Assembly: GCA_017940005.1 (NCBI GenBank)
Contig: JAGAZO010000017.1
Location: forward strand, 124,001-188,000
DNA length: 64,000 bases
Reading direction: 5' to 3'
DNA from: Treponema sp.
Lineage (GTDB): Bacteria; Spirochaetota; Spirochaetia; Treponematales; Treponemataceae
Positions 44,208-53,646 of the stretch are shown here, piece after piece; the stretch's first letter is position 1, and the number at the start of each line of letters is the position of its first letter. The position numbers and the translations under genes were made by a program. The notes beneath the pieces were generated by a model, which saw only the letters and a program-made list of their open reading frames with translations, searched no databases and had not been told where the DNA came from.

Positions 44208-45277
44208 TATTTATTCTCGCTCTTATATTTCAAATATGCCGAATGAATATCTTTATAATACTCTTGAAGCTTTTTAGCATCATATTTATCACAAAAAAGC
44301 TGTCTAGCATATTCATTGTATGATTGAATATCTTGATTGTTAATTACATCAATAAACTGTTGAGCTGTATTACATATTTTGAAAACTTCTTTTTGTTTGT
44401 CATAACCAATTGCTGCAAAATCAGTACAAATTACCGTTTTACCGCGCATTAATGCATCAACGATCTTCACTTTCATACCCGAACCACTAAAAATAGGGCA
44501 GATAAAAGCAATTGCATTTTCAAATAAAGAGTTTAGATTATCAACATAACCGATGATTTTTACATTTGGGGGAATATCTATATATTTAAAAGTTGTGTCC
44601 ATTCCCTTACCAGCAATTACTATTCTTTTTGAAACTTTTGGTGCAATTTCATTTATAATATATCTTACAGCTTCATCATTAGCATAAAAAGAAAAACCAA
44701 AAAATAAATAATAATCTGCATTTCTTGATTTTTTTAAATCGAAAGAGTCAGTTAAAAGAGCTGGTATTATTGTATAATTATCAGAAGTTTCCCCAATAGA
44801 TTTCTTATCTACATCCGTAATATAAATTCTGTAGTTACTATACTCCAATGCATTTTTCTGATTTGTTTTTGATGCTATATACAATGGAAAATATAATACC
44901 CCTTTTGATATATATATATCTTTATAATACTTGGTTTCATCATTATGAAAATTTACAACTATAAAAATGCTTGGAAATTTTCTTTTTACAGCTTTGATTA
45001 TTTTCCCATTTACGCTATCATCAAAAAACAGAATATCAAAACTTTTTTCTCGTAATAACTGACAAAGTTGTTTTTCTGACTTCCTATTACTTTTTAAATA
45101 CCCACATAATGAATTTATAAATATTTCTTTTTTTGAAAACGACCGATTTATATAATATTTTTCTGTTTGATAATTTTCTTCAAAGAATTTTAATGCTTTC
45201 TGAGTACCTGTCGTTCCACCTGAAGACTGACTCAAATCACATGTATATATAAATAAAACTTTATATTTTTTACACAT
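44207..45277 (-). CDS. Glycosyltransferase, GT4-like
   Basis: 356 residues from MCKKYKVLFIYTCDLSQSSGGT. The C-terminal half contains YYLFFGFSFYANDEAVRYII, RIVIAGKG, NVKIIGYVDNL and FICPIFSGSGMKVKIVDALMRGKTVI, the GT4 donor-binding pattern with a late KIVDAL helix. I start at the ATG at 45277, just after the wzy stop (TAAAATG); a TTG-initiated extension would overlap wzy. The substrate is unknown. Confidence 0.8.
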   Translation of the reverse strand: MCKKYKVLFIYTCDLSQSSGGTTGTQKALKFFEENYQTEKYYINRSFSKKEIFINSLCGYLKSNRKSEKQLCQLLREKSFDILFFDDSVNGKIIKAVKRKFPSIFIVVNFHNDETKYYKDIYISKGVLYFPLYIASKTNQKNALEYSNYRIYITDVDKKSIGETSDNYTIIPALLTDSFDLKKSRNADYYLFFGFSFYANDEAVRYIINEIAPKVSKRIVIAGKGMDTTFKYIDIPPNVKIIGYVDNLNSLFENAIAFICPIFSGSGMKVKIVDALMRGKTVICTDFAAIGYDKQKEVFKICNTAQQFIDVINNQDIQSYNEYARQLFCDKYDAKKLQEYYKDIHSAYLKYKSENK

Positions 45278-45278
45278 T

Positions 45279-46385
45279 TTAAATAAACCTATTTTGATAG
45301 CCAAAAATTGAATAATAAGGTATTAGAACCTCATTAAACTGTGATAAATAAAAATAAAACTTTATAAATGCATATAATAAAATAAAAATAATAAATAATT
45401 CTTTTCCGCATTTCGTTCGAATTGTTTTTAAATAACTTGGTATCAAAATTACCTCAAAAAATAAAAATGGAACTAATAACCTACTAAATTGTTGCAATGT
45501 TAGAAAACATAACAAGTAAAAAACATTTCCAGCAAAAAATAGATTTAACATTCCACGGTTATATTTTGAAATAGAAACTAACTTATTAAAAGACAACAAA
45601 AATAAAGGCAATATCATAAATCGTTTTATTAAGGAAAATATCAGTTTTAACGGTGTAGACATAGGCTCTGTGTATTCATCTGTATAAAACAGTATTTTTT
45701 CAAAGACAGTTCCATATGCGCCCAATGGAGAAAATATAATATGAACAATTTTTGGTAGAACATAAGGTGAAATAATCATAGCACAGAAAGAAAGAAATAG
45801 AATAAATGCCCATTTCCTTTTAGAAAACATTAGATGATATATATGATATGCTAAAATCCAAAAGAAGCAAGCACGATGTACTAATGTAGCAAGTATGGTC
45901 AATAATAAAAAGGGTTTTATATTTTTATTACTGATATATGGAATTGAAATAATTAATAGGGACACACCTAACATTTGTCTAACCGCAAAAATATCTCCGC
46001 AATAAAAGAGCCAATATAAAAATAAGGAAAAAAGCGGATATACGGAGTTTTTTTGTAAAAAACAAATTTTTGGAATAATAACTAATGCATGAAAAATTAG
46101 TAAAAAGAAAGTATAAGATTCAGATATATGCTTTATAAAAAAGTTTAAGAAAGCGAATCCCTTTTCAAATCCATTTTTATTGAAAGAAGCCCAATCGTAA
46201 TTTCCTTCAAAATACCATTGATATGGAATCCAATCGGTTCCTGTGAACCAACGCAGTCCTCCTAATAGAATTAAAACTAATGATATGAATCGAAATGCAA
46301 CAAGTGAATTTATTTTAATGTATTTGCTATTGCCACAAATACATATTGTTGAAAAACAAATGGTAATTAAAAAATAGAACCCCAT
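45279..46385 (-). CDS. EpsG/Wzy-like polysaccharide polymerase
   Basis: 368 residues and about ten hydrophobic segments. Near the N-terminus LGGLRWFTGTDWIPYQWYFEG resembles the EpsG family signature (R-x-x-TGxDWxxY), which marks Wzy-type O-unit polymerases. The protein has the expected extracytoplasmic loops between helices. A flippase gene lies 13 kb upstream in the same cluster, so a Wzx/Wzy assembly route is likely. Confidence 0.8.
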   Translation of the reverse strand: MGFYFLITICFSTICICGNSKYIKINSLVAFRFISLVLILLGGLRWFTGTDWIPYQWYFEGNYDWASFNKNGFEKGFAFLNFFIKHISESYTFFLLIFHALVIIPKICFLQKNSVYPLFSLFLYWLFYCGDIFAVRQMLGVSLLIISIPYISNKNIKPFLLLTILATLVHRACFFWILAYHIYHLMFSKRKWAFILFLSFCAMIISPYVLPKIVHIIFSPLGAYGTVFEKILFYTDEYTEPMSTPLKLIFSLIKRFMILPLFLLSFNKLVSISKYNRGMLNLFFAGNVFYLLCFLTLQQFSRLLVPFLFFEVILIPSYLKTIRTKCGKELFIIFILLYAFIKFYFYLSQFNEVLIPYYSIFGYQNRFI

Positions 46386-47267
46386 TTAAGAAACTTTCCA
46401 TCCATCAATAATTGCTTTTCTCAAAAGAGCCAGCCGCTCCTTTTCATTTATAAATTTTATTTTTCTAATTGTGTCATTATAAAAAAGATTTAAATAATAA
46501 TAATACTTTGGATGCTTATGATGTTTTTTTGCGAAGTAAATTCTGTTTCTCATCATGTAATATGCACCAAAGTCAGAATCTTCCCCTGATGAATAACTTA
46601 CTTTATGCTGTAAAGTAGAATTTGGTATATATAATAGTTTGAGATTATTCAAGAAAATACAACGATAAACAAAATCTGTATCATCCCAATAAACAAAATA
46701 TTTTTCATCCATGAAACCCACTGTAGAAAATACTTCTGAATTTATAAGCATAAAACAAGTTGGGGAATAAGTTATAAGTTTTTCTTCATCAAATTGTCCT
46801 TCATCATCTTCTTTTAAACCGTAATGATATGCCATCCCTTTTCGCTTGTCAAACCATCCACCCGCACACCAAATTTTATTCGTGCCCGCATAATAAATCT
46901 TCGGCACGGACAAATCGGCCTTGTTAAATACATGTGCTTCATACAACTTCTGGATTGTATCGTCTTTTAGGACTATATCATTATTTGTAAGCAAAACCTT
47001 ATCACACTTATGCTCCAATGCAAGTTTTATTCCCTGGTTATTTCCTGCTGCCACACCAAGATTATCTTTGTTTTCAATAAAAAAACATTTGAAAGGAGCG
47101 GTTTCTGCAAGTTTTTTACAAACTTCTAGAGACTTATCTTTTGATAGATTATCAACAATTATAAGCTCAAAATCTTTATAGGCTTGAATTGCAAGTGTAT
47201 CGAAAAACTCCTGCAAAACACCTTCACAGTTGTATAATACAGTAACTAATCCAAGATGTTCGCTCAT
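46386..47267 (-). CDS. Family 2 glycosyltransferase (rhamnosyltransferase-like)
   Basis: 293 residues: LGLVTVLYNCEGVLQEFFDT at the N-terminus, LIIVDNLSKDKS, ENKDNLGVAAGNNQGIKLAL, and LLTNNDIVL, the pattern of the WcaA/RfbF-type rhamnosyltransferases. The C-terminal YYMMRNRIYFAKKHH is typical of this subgroup. Its start overlaps the epimerase stop by four bases. Confidence 0.85.
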   Translation of the reverse strand: MSEHLGLVTVLYNCEGVLQEFFDTLAIQAYKDFELIIVDNLSKDKSLEVCKKLAETAPFKCFFIENKDNLGVAAGNNQGIKLALEHKCDKVLLTNNDIVLKDDTIQKLYEAHVFNKADLSVPKIYYAGTNKIWCAGGWFDKRKGMAYHYGLKEDDEGQFDEEKLITYSPTCFMLINSEVFSTVGFMDEKYFVYWDDTDFVYRCIFLNNLKLLYIPNSTLQHKVSYSSGEDSDFGAYYMMRNRIYFAKKHHKHPKYYYYLNLFYNDTIRKIKFINEKERLALLRKAIIDGWKVS

Positions 47268-48397
47268 TTGTAAAACCCCTTTTCCTTCATTTCATCCAAA
47301 GATTTTTTGTAATTATCTTCTTCAAGAGGCTGTGTCAAAACCCATTCGCAAAATTTCTTCAAACCTTCTTCAAAAGTGAATTTTGGCTCATAGCCAAGAA
47401 TATTTTGCGCCAAAGAAATATCCGCGTAGTTATGGCGTATATCGCCAAGACGAAAATTACCGCTTATGTTTATTTTGGATTCGGATTTGTAAAAGTCTTT
47501 CAGGCATTTAGCCACCGTCATCACATCGACCGCCTTTCCAGTTCCTACATTGAAAGCCTTGTATGCACATTTATCATTCTCGATTGACAAAATTGTAGCA
47601 TCTGCTACATCATCAATGTAAACAAAGTCGCGTGATTCAGTTCCATCTTCAAATATATTTATTTCATGATTCTGTCGTAGACTATTACTAAAAATAGAAA
47701 GAATACCTGTATAAGGATTTTTAAGGCTCTGTCCTGGACCATAAACATTCTGGTAACGGAAACTTACAGAAGGGAGTCCAAGTGATTTACAAACAGTATG
47801 AACAAGTTCGCCTTGAACCCGTTTTGTAATTCCATATACAGAAGTTGGATGAATAAGACTATCTTCACCTGTCTTTACAAGTTCTGCATTAGCCCCACAT
47901 TTCGGACACTTTACATTAAAGTCTCCTATGAGCATATCTTTTTCATCACGAGCTACAGGATATACAATGCCGCATTTAGGACAGTTATATGTTCCCTCTC
48001 CGTAAATTGCACGACTTTCCGCAACGATTACTTTCTTTATGGTATGTTTTTCGTTTGCAAGAATGTCAAGCAAAAGTGCCGTACCACCAATATTCACAGT
48101 GCAGTATTTATAAATCTCATACATTGACTGTCCAGTTCCAGTTTCTGCAGCAAGATGAATAACGACATCTTGCCCTGCCAACGCTTTCTGCCAGTCCTCA
48201 CGACTTGTCACTGTTCCACGAATAAAGGTAACTTTTCCTTTTATCCTATTATAGAGTTCAGATTCATCTGGATTTTTGCCATGAATCTGATCTGTTAGGC
48301 AGTCAAGAACAGTGACATTGTAGCCTTGAGTAATCAGTTTTAAGGCTATCGTGCTGCCAATAAAACCTGCCCCACCAGTGATGAGAATATTTTTCAT
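47264..48397 (-). CDS. NAD-dependent sugar epimerase with zinc-like Cys insert (dTDP-rhamnose 4-epimerase-like)
   Basis: 377 residues. An extended SDR: ITGGAGFIGSTIALKL, IHLAAETGTGQSM and YGITKRVQGE (YxxxK). An insert with two Cys pairs (YNCPKCGIVYP and VKCPKCGANAE, residues about 135–185) is typical of the WbiB/Tll-type dTDP-L-rhamnose 4-epimerase group. It probably supplies a deoxyhexose such as dTDP-L-talose, but the substrate cannot be proved from sequence. Overlaps by four bases with both neighbours. Confidence 0.78.
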   Translation of the reverse strand: MKNILITGGAGFIGSTIALKLITQGYNVTVLDCLTDQIHGKNPDESELYNRIKGKVTFIRGTVTSREDWQKALAGQDVVIHLAAETGTGQSMYEIYKYCTVNIGGTALLLDILANEKHTIKKVIVAESRAIYGEGTYNCPKCGIVYPVARDEKDMLIGDFNVKCPKCGANAELVKTGEDSLIHPTSVYGITKRVQGELVHTVCKSLGLPSVSFRYQNVYGPGQSLKNPYTGILSIFSNSLRQNHEINIFEDGTESRDFVYIDDVADATILSIENDKCAYKAFNVGTGKAVDVMTVAKCLKDFYKSESKINISGNFRLGDIRHNYADISLAQNILGYEPKFTFEEGLKKFCEWVLTQPLEEDNYKKSLDEMKEKGFYK

Positions 48398-49110
48398 TTT
48401 TCATCCTTTCTCAAAATATCGTTCTCTTTTTCCGTTTTATAATTCTCTTCAAACAAAGTAATTACTTCTTTAATCTTATCAGTCTTCTGGGCTTCATCGA
48501 CATTCTGCAGCCCCTTATAATACGACAAAATATAATCCAGTTTGTTTTCTTTGCTATTTTCCTTTATGTAGGAAACAATAAATGCCTTATCTTTCTCGGA
48601 AAAATCTTTCACCCCTTCGGCATGATACATAAGTGTGCAGATAATTAATTTTTCCAACTGGTATTGATTTAATTTTTTATTCAAAGCATCGATACTAAAA
48701 TAATCTTCTCTATCAATATATTCCTTAATCTTTTTCTGGCAGTTTTCATCACTGATTAGGTACATATACATAACCATAGTTTTCAGCAAATCGATTTTGT
48801 CTTCTAAACTGTACAGGTCTAATGAAACCATCAATTTCTTAATTTCTTCAACATCAGAATATTTTTCATCAGAGGCTTTCAGGTAGCCGTAGCAATTCAC
48901 AAAACTATTTGTAACTAATGCCTGTAATTCTGCAAAAGAAATTTTCATATAAACAACTTTGTTTATGAATGTATTTAATAGCTGCTCAATCGCCGTTTTT
49001 TCCAAGTCAGAACCAAAATTGTTATAGCGGACAGAAAGAAAATAACTCAGGTATTCGATAAGATTAATCGGAACATTCGTATCTTTGATAAACTCCGTTA
49101 TCATGCTCAT
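48394..49110 (-). CDS. Unknown protein in the glycan cluster
   Basis: 238 residues, helical, rich in Lys, Glu and Tyr, without signal peptide or membrane helix. No family is recognised. It overlaps by four bases with the epimerase gene downstream and with another unknown gene upstream, so the three are probably made together. A helical repeat protein that aids glycan enzymes is possible, but I cannot support a function. Confidence 0.55.
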   Translation of the reverse strand: MSMITEFIKDTNVPINLIEYLSYFLSVRYNNFGSDLEKTAIEQLLNTFINKVVYMKISFAELQALVTNSFVNCYGYLKASDEKYSDVEEIKKLMVSLDLYSLEDKIDLLKTMVMYMYLISDENCQKKIKEYIDREDYFSIDALNKKLNQYQLEKLIICTLMYHAEGVKDFSEKDKAFIVSYIKENSKENKLDYILSYYKGLQNVDEAQKTDKIKEVITLFEENYKTEKENDILRKDEK

Positions 49111-49742
49111 AATTTCTTTTTTTGTTCATCAATAAATTCAATTCGCCCAAGAAGAATCAGAATGTTCTGAATATACTCAAAAAGGTATGTATTATTCCTG
49201 TATCTATGATCATTGGCATTATAAAGACAGTGCTCCAAGTCATCGCACATAAACCAATCGCAACAATCATCGGGAAGTTTTATTGTCCACTTTTCAGCAT
49301 CTTTTTCAGACAATGCTTTGTTTAGTTCCTCGGACTTCATATATTTTATTGCAATATACAAATCCATTTGGGAAAGTGTTATTTGAGTCTTTTCGCCTCT
49401 TGTGGCAATAAAAAATGAAAGGGAGAAATAATCTTTTGCAATATGTTTGAACTCATTATATTTTTCGATACAAAGTCCGTTCGAATATATAAAGTGCAAG
49501 AGATTGCTGAATGTATACAAATATTTGCCAAGATTAGAACAATAGGCAATCTGCTGCCCTGTAGACTTATCGTAAGTATCATACACTTTCTCTCGTAGCT
49601 CACGAAAGTTGACTGCCTGCCTATATATTTCTTCAAAAGAAATAAATCTGTTCAGTTCTTCAAGCTGGTTTCTTATACAAACAGGGTACTTCAAAAGTTC
49701 CTGCCCTATATCCAGTTTTTGCTCTTTATACCTTTCCCGCAT
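49107..49742 (-). CDS. Unknown protein in the glycan cluster
   Basis: 211 residues, helical, with no signal peptide. A feature is CCDWFMCDDLEHC (four Cys within 15 residues), which might bind metal. No family is recognised. It is first of a four-base-overlap chain with the next unknown gene and the epimerase. No ribosome binding site is visible before the ATG. Confidence 0.55.
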   Translation of the reverse strand: MRERYKEQKLDIGQELLKYPVCIRNQLEELNRFISFEEIYRQAVNFRELREKVYDTYDKSTGQQIAYCSNLGKYLYTFSNLLHFIYSNGLCIEKYNEFKHIAKDYFSLSFFIATRGEKTQITLSQMDLYIAIKYMKSEELNKALSEKDAEKWTIKLPDDCCDWFMCDDLEHCLYNANDHRYRNNTYLFEYIQNILILLGRIEFIDEQKKKL

Positions 49743-49861
49743 ATCTGCGTTAGGCGTTGTAATAGATGGGAATATTTTTTTCCTCTCTGCAGCAGCTACA
49801 TTATTTTAGAGAAAACTGAACAGTCTTTTACAGTATTATCTACGATGTAAAATCCACGTAC

Positions 49862-50322
49862 CTACTGCAATTTTATTTCTGTTCCCGTTACTAATAGTTC
49901 AGCCATTTGCCGCAATACATTTTTAGCAACTCCGTAAAGTGACAAAAGATTGCAAGGTGTATTCTCGTTTATGCTTCCTTCATGAAAACCAACTTCATGC
50001 ATACTTCTGAGTACAACAAGTTTTCCAACACCAGATGCAACCATCTTATTCAAAACACATAATGATTAGACAAGTCATATATGATTTTTGGAAGTATGTT
50101 AAAAACCATCTCGCCATACTAGATGTAGCACAATATCCGTCTTTCCAAAATATTCATAAGGGTTTTCAATTTCAAAAAGATTTCCAGTTTTCAAAGTTAC
50201 ATTATTATAATCATAAGTAAATTCTGTAAAATCAGAAGCGATTATCTTATTTCCGCTTTCAAAAACTCACGAATAATTTCGTGTTCCATAAATCCGTTCG
50301 CACCGGTAACTAAAATTTTCAT
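49862..50322 (-). pseudogene. Degraded NAD-dependent epimerase/dehydratase
   Basis: The start MKILVTGANGFMEHEIIREF (50322) is an SDR N-terminus, but the reading frame soon stops. Later pieces in other frames still read like the family: TDIVLHLVW, and at 50053–49862 NKMVASGVGKLVVLRSMHEV followed by ENTPCNLLSLYGVAKN, which retains the Ser and YxxxK region. Several frameshifts and a truncated C-terminus show it is dead. It separates two sets of live genes in the cluster. Confidence 0.75.
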
Positions 50323-50343
50323 ATCAAAAATCCAATAATAAAT

Positions 50344-50964
50344 CTACTGTATAAAGTTTCCGTACTTGTCAGTTTTTTTCCAAGTTTTGGATTCTACATC
50401 ATACCGTTTTATGCATACAGAAGGATTTCCTGTAAGAACACAAAAATCAGGATATGATTTTGTGACAACAGCATTTGCTCCAACTATACAATGCTTTCCA
50501 AGATGAACTCCTGGTAAAATACATACGCCATAACCCACAAAACAACCATCGCCAATTTCTATGTCTTTTACAACAAGCGGCTGCTGCATCACACTTTTAT
50601 TTATGTCCTTATATTCATGACTCAAATCTGAAATAAAAACACGTGCAGAAAAAACACAGTCAGAACCAATTTTTACGTGATTAGCACAAATTAAATGTAA
50701 ATCCTGTTCGAAAGTAGTATTATCACCGATTTCTAGTTTAGGAGAAAACTTTTGTTCTTTCCAAGACGAAATACACTCTATACGAGCACCGTCCCTAAAA
50801 AAAACATTTTTACCCAAAAAGATATTTTTTTTACCAGAAATTATTAGAGGCTTATTAACAAAATCCGTTTTATAGAGTTGACCATACCATTGTTTTTGAG
50901 TGTAGTAAAAACAAATACAACGAAGTTTATTAAAGATTCTTTTAATCATTTTTCTCGGCATCAA
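50344..50964 (-). CDS. Left-handed beta-helix acetyltransferase
   Basis: 206 residues with hexapeptide repeats (KNIFLGKNVFFRDGARIE, LEIGDNTTF, IEIGDGCFVGYGVCILPGVHLG, IVGANAVVTKS, LTGNPSVCIKRY). The pattern matches maltose/galactoside O-acetyltransferases that use acetyl-CoA. It probably acetylates the surface glycan. The start could be the second ATG (MIKRIF) because no good ribosome binding site separates them. Confidence 0.83.
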   Translation of the reverse strand: MMPRKMIKRIFNKLRCICFYYTQKQWYGQLYKTDFVNKPLIISGKKNIFLGKNVFFRDGARIECISSWKEQKFSPKLEIGDNTTFEQDLHLICANHVKIGSDCVFSARVFISDLSHEYKDINKSVMQQPLVVKDIEIGDGCFVGYGVCILPGVHLGKHCIVGANAVVTKSYPDFCVLTGNPSVCIKRYDVESKTWKKTDKYGNFIQ

Positions 50965-51076
50965 GAATTCTAGCTAAGAATTTATAATCAAAAAGTTGAA
51001 TTCGATTTATAAATCGCAAAATTTTTCTAAAACCTATAAGTTTAATAAATATAATAATAGATATATGATGTTTTTT

Positions 51077-52111
51077 TCAATATTTTATTGTAGGAAACTT
51101 ATTTTTTTCATAAAAATAGTATAAGGTATTTTTTCCACTATCAAATGGATTTGGACAAATCTTTTGAAGATATTTTGAATAGCCATAAATCTTTCTTATG
51201 TCATTATTTATTATTTTACCATTATCAAAAAATTCAAATTTGTATGGGATTTTCATAAATGCATCAAAATCATAACTAGATTTTACTTTATTTATATGTT
51301 CTTCGTAAAAATTTTCAAATCCTTCATTTATTGTTTCCAATTTATTTAAAAATTCTTTACTACAGTTGGCAGATAATCTGGAAAAATGAAAGAAATACAA
51401 AGGAAAATTATTTACAGTATAAGTATCTCCCTGCTTTAACAATTTTCTTTCATCTAAATTCCAGTATGCAACATTCATTCCAGGTTCTTTTATTACATAA
51501 AACCCATCAAAAATTGTTGTTGCCAATTCAACCCATATTTGATCTGTAGCATATCCATATTTATAATCAATATAACAATAATCAAAAAGTTTAGTCTTCC
51601 ACCAATTTAAAAAATCTATTGCTTTTCTATCGTTTCTTAATGCGATAAATCCTAAATTATAAATTCCATTACATAAAAAATTATTATCAGAAACCAATGT
51701 TGATTCTAGCGGACTTATTTTATGTGGTGTAATAATAATAGAATTATCTTTTAGTTTTTCATCAATAATTGAAAGACTATTATAAGTATCCATATCGGAA
51801 TCTAAATATATTACTGCATCATAACCAAGAGATAAAACATAAAGGTAAAAGGCAGGTTTTACAACTGTATTGAATTCGAGAATATTATACTTAAAGGAAA
51901 GATTAATAATTTCTTTATCTGAATAGCCTATCTTTTCTAATGATACAAAATTAATTTCATTAGAATATTTTTCATACAAAGATTCATTAAAGTCATCTGT
52001 TATTAACGAGTAATATTCATAAGAATTATTATATTTCTTAACTGAATAAATACAATTTAATGCATATGGTAAATAATCATGAGATGAAATTGTGCAGAAA
52101 GCTATTTTCAT
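51077..52111 (-). CDS. Family 8 glycosyltransferase-like
   Basis: 344 residues. GT8 landmarks: MKIAFCTISSHDYLPYALNC at the N-terminus and the DxD in VIYLDSDMDTYNSL near residue 100, then NLGFIALRN and YATDQIWVELATT. GT8 enzymes transfer galactose or glucose with retention. The ATG overlaps the stop of the acetyltransferase upstream (TAATG). Confidence 0.78.
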   Translation of the reverse strand: MKIAFCTISSHDYLPYALNCIYSVKKYNNSYEYYSLITDDFNESLYEKYSNEINFVSLEKIGYSDKEIINLSFKYNILEFNTVVKPAFYLYVLSLGYDAVIYLDSDMDTYNSLSIIDEKLKDNSIIITPHKISPLESTLVSDNNFLCNGIYNLGFIALRNDRKAIDFLNWWKTKLFDYCYIDYKYGYATDQIWVELATTIFDGFYVIKEPGMNVAYWNLDERKLLKQGDTYTVNNFPLYFFHFSRLSANCSKEFLNKLETINEGFENFYEEHINKVKSSYDFDAFMKIPYKFEFFDNGKIINNDIRKIYGYSKYLQKICPNPFDSGKNTLYYFYEKNKFPTIKY

Positions 52112-52732
52112 TATTCTTCCTTGATAAGTTTTTCTTTTAATTTATTTAGTATATCAAAATTTAGTTCTGAATATACTAGAGTCATATCATCTTCTTTAAA
52201 TGTATCAAATAATGCTGGAATATCTATATTTAATAATTCTTTTCTCAGTTCTTCAGAAAAACGATACTTTATAATCTTAGCCGGTATCCCAGCAACAATC
52301 GAATACGGCTCAACATCTTTTGTTACTACAGCACCCGCAGCAACTATTGCACCTTGTCTGATAGTAACTCCGGATAAAATAAGAGCATTTTCACCTACCC
52401 ATACATCATCTTCTATTACTATATCTCCTTTTGAAAGTGCTTCTCTTTCCACTCCAAAAATTTTGGCTTTAAAAGGGTATGTACTGATTGTATTTGTGAA
52501 ATGCCCCCCCCCCTAACAAAAGTATAGTACCATGCGCAATACTACAATACGAACCTACTTTTACCTTCGTTTTTTCAGGGGAAAAATCTACAATATGTAA
52601 TGCGGCATATGTTCTTTTTCCAACTTCACAACGATTAAAATCAAAGTCATTTTCAATATATGAAAAATTATTTTGATTTCGTTTTCTCCATTCTTTTCGT
52701 CTTTTTATCATACGCAACCTATTTAAAATCAT
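52111..52732 (-). pseudogene. Phase-variable CatB-like acetyltransferase, currently off
   Basis: The first frame starts at 52732 or, with AGG upstream, at 52711 and reads through VKVGSYCSIAHGTILLLGGG, then meets a G10 tract (52504–52513) and stops soon after. The second part, one frame over, continues HFTNTISTYPFKAKIFG and then DVWVGENALILSGVTI and AGIPAKIIKYRF to 52111. Nine G would join the two parts into one protein of about 205 residues with the CatB hexapeptide fold. So the gene is off at G10 and on at G9. Confidence 0.82.
52504..52513 (-). repeat. Poly-G tract, 10 G, in an acetyltransferase gene
   Basis: Ten C on the plus strand. A single-base change in its length would restore the reading frame of the split acetyltransferase gene 52111–52732. 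Confidence 0.95.
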
Positions 52733-52744
52733 AATGGTTCAACC

Positions 52745-53620
52745 TCATTTTCTCTTAAAAGCATCTATAAACGAAACAGAAGATTTATTATATATTTCTG
52801 TGCCATTATAATTTGCCCATTCTTGAATATTATAATATTCGTTAAATAACTTTCCAAAACCCGACATCATATCTCCCATAGTAATAGGTCTCCCATCTTC
52901 ATATTGTGATGGATGCATACCAGATGATGATTTTTCTTTATAACAGTGATGCTCAACAATATAAACAAGATTATCTTCACCTACATGCAAATCATGACAC
53001 CAATTATGATCTGCGCCATAAAAATCAATTGCTTTATATTTTTTATATAAACCGATAGATAAACACATTACAAGAACATTATAAAACGGAGGTAATACAT
53101 CATTTTTGTTATAGGCTTTATACTTATTAAAAAAGAAAGGTTTTAATTCATTATCTGTTATATACTTTATAGTTATATACTCATTTCTAGACAATTCTTC
53201 AACTAAATAACAGCTCTTTGCTCTTTTTGGTAAATATAAAACTAAATTCCATTGTAGTTTTTTCTTGATATTTTCAATAAAAATGTTTCTGTCATTTAAT
53301 CCCAATCCAACTACATTTTTTGCAAAATAACTTGGATCTGCTAATACATATATATTCGGCTTTATTATTTCAAAATTTTCATTTAATAAATAAGAATTAA
53401 CACACATTACATCACAATCATTTACTTGTTCTTTTATTTTTGCGATATCCTGATTGAGGGAAGAACCTGTTCCTAAAATTATTAATTTTTTTTCAGTTTT
53501 CTTATTCTCTTTTAAGAAAATATATTTAATGGTTACAATCAGCTTCTTTATAAAAAGTCTCATACCCATTAAGCTATAATATACAGGTTTTATCTTTTTA
53601 CAAATATTCTTAATATTCAA
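52745..53620 (-). CDS. DUF115/MptE-like protein (glycan-associated)
   Basis: 291 residues. The motif IILGTGSSLNQDI and later CVNSYLL and YVLADPSYF resemble DUF115 and the Maf/6-hydroxymethylpterin kinase-like family, and VDFYGADHNW-type text (AIDFYGADHNWCHDLH) appears near residue 205. Members often lie in capsule or flagellin glycosylation loci and are thought to transfer nonulosonates or other groups. The exact reaction is unknown. Confidence 0.6.
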   Translation of the reverse strand: MNIKNICKKIKPVYYSLMGMRLFIKKLIVTIKYIFLKENKKTEKKLIILGTGSSLNQDIAKIKEQVNDCDVMCVNSYLLNENFEIIKPNIYVLADPSYFAKNVVGLGLNDRNIFIENIKKKLQWNLVLYLPKRAKSCYLVEELSRNEYITIKYITDNELKPFFFNKYKAYNKNDVLPPFYNVLVMCLSIGLYKKYKAIDFYGADHNWCHDLHVGEDNLVYIVEHHCYKEKSSSGMHPSQYEDGRPITMGDMMSGFGKLFNEYYNIQEWANYNGTEIYNKSSVSFIDAFKRK

Positions 53621-53646
53621 TTAAATTACCTCTTATTTACAATAAA

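Noticed and set aside
52111-52452. A separate 113-residue acetyltransferase starting with GTG
   Set aside because: In-frame codons continue upstream across the poly-G tract and align with the family (HFTNTISTYPF), so this is the second half of one gene.
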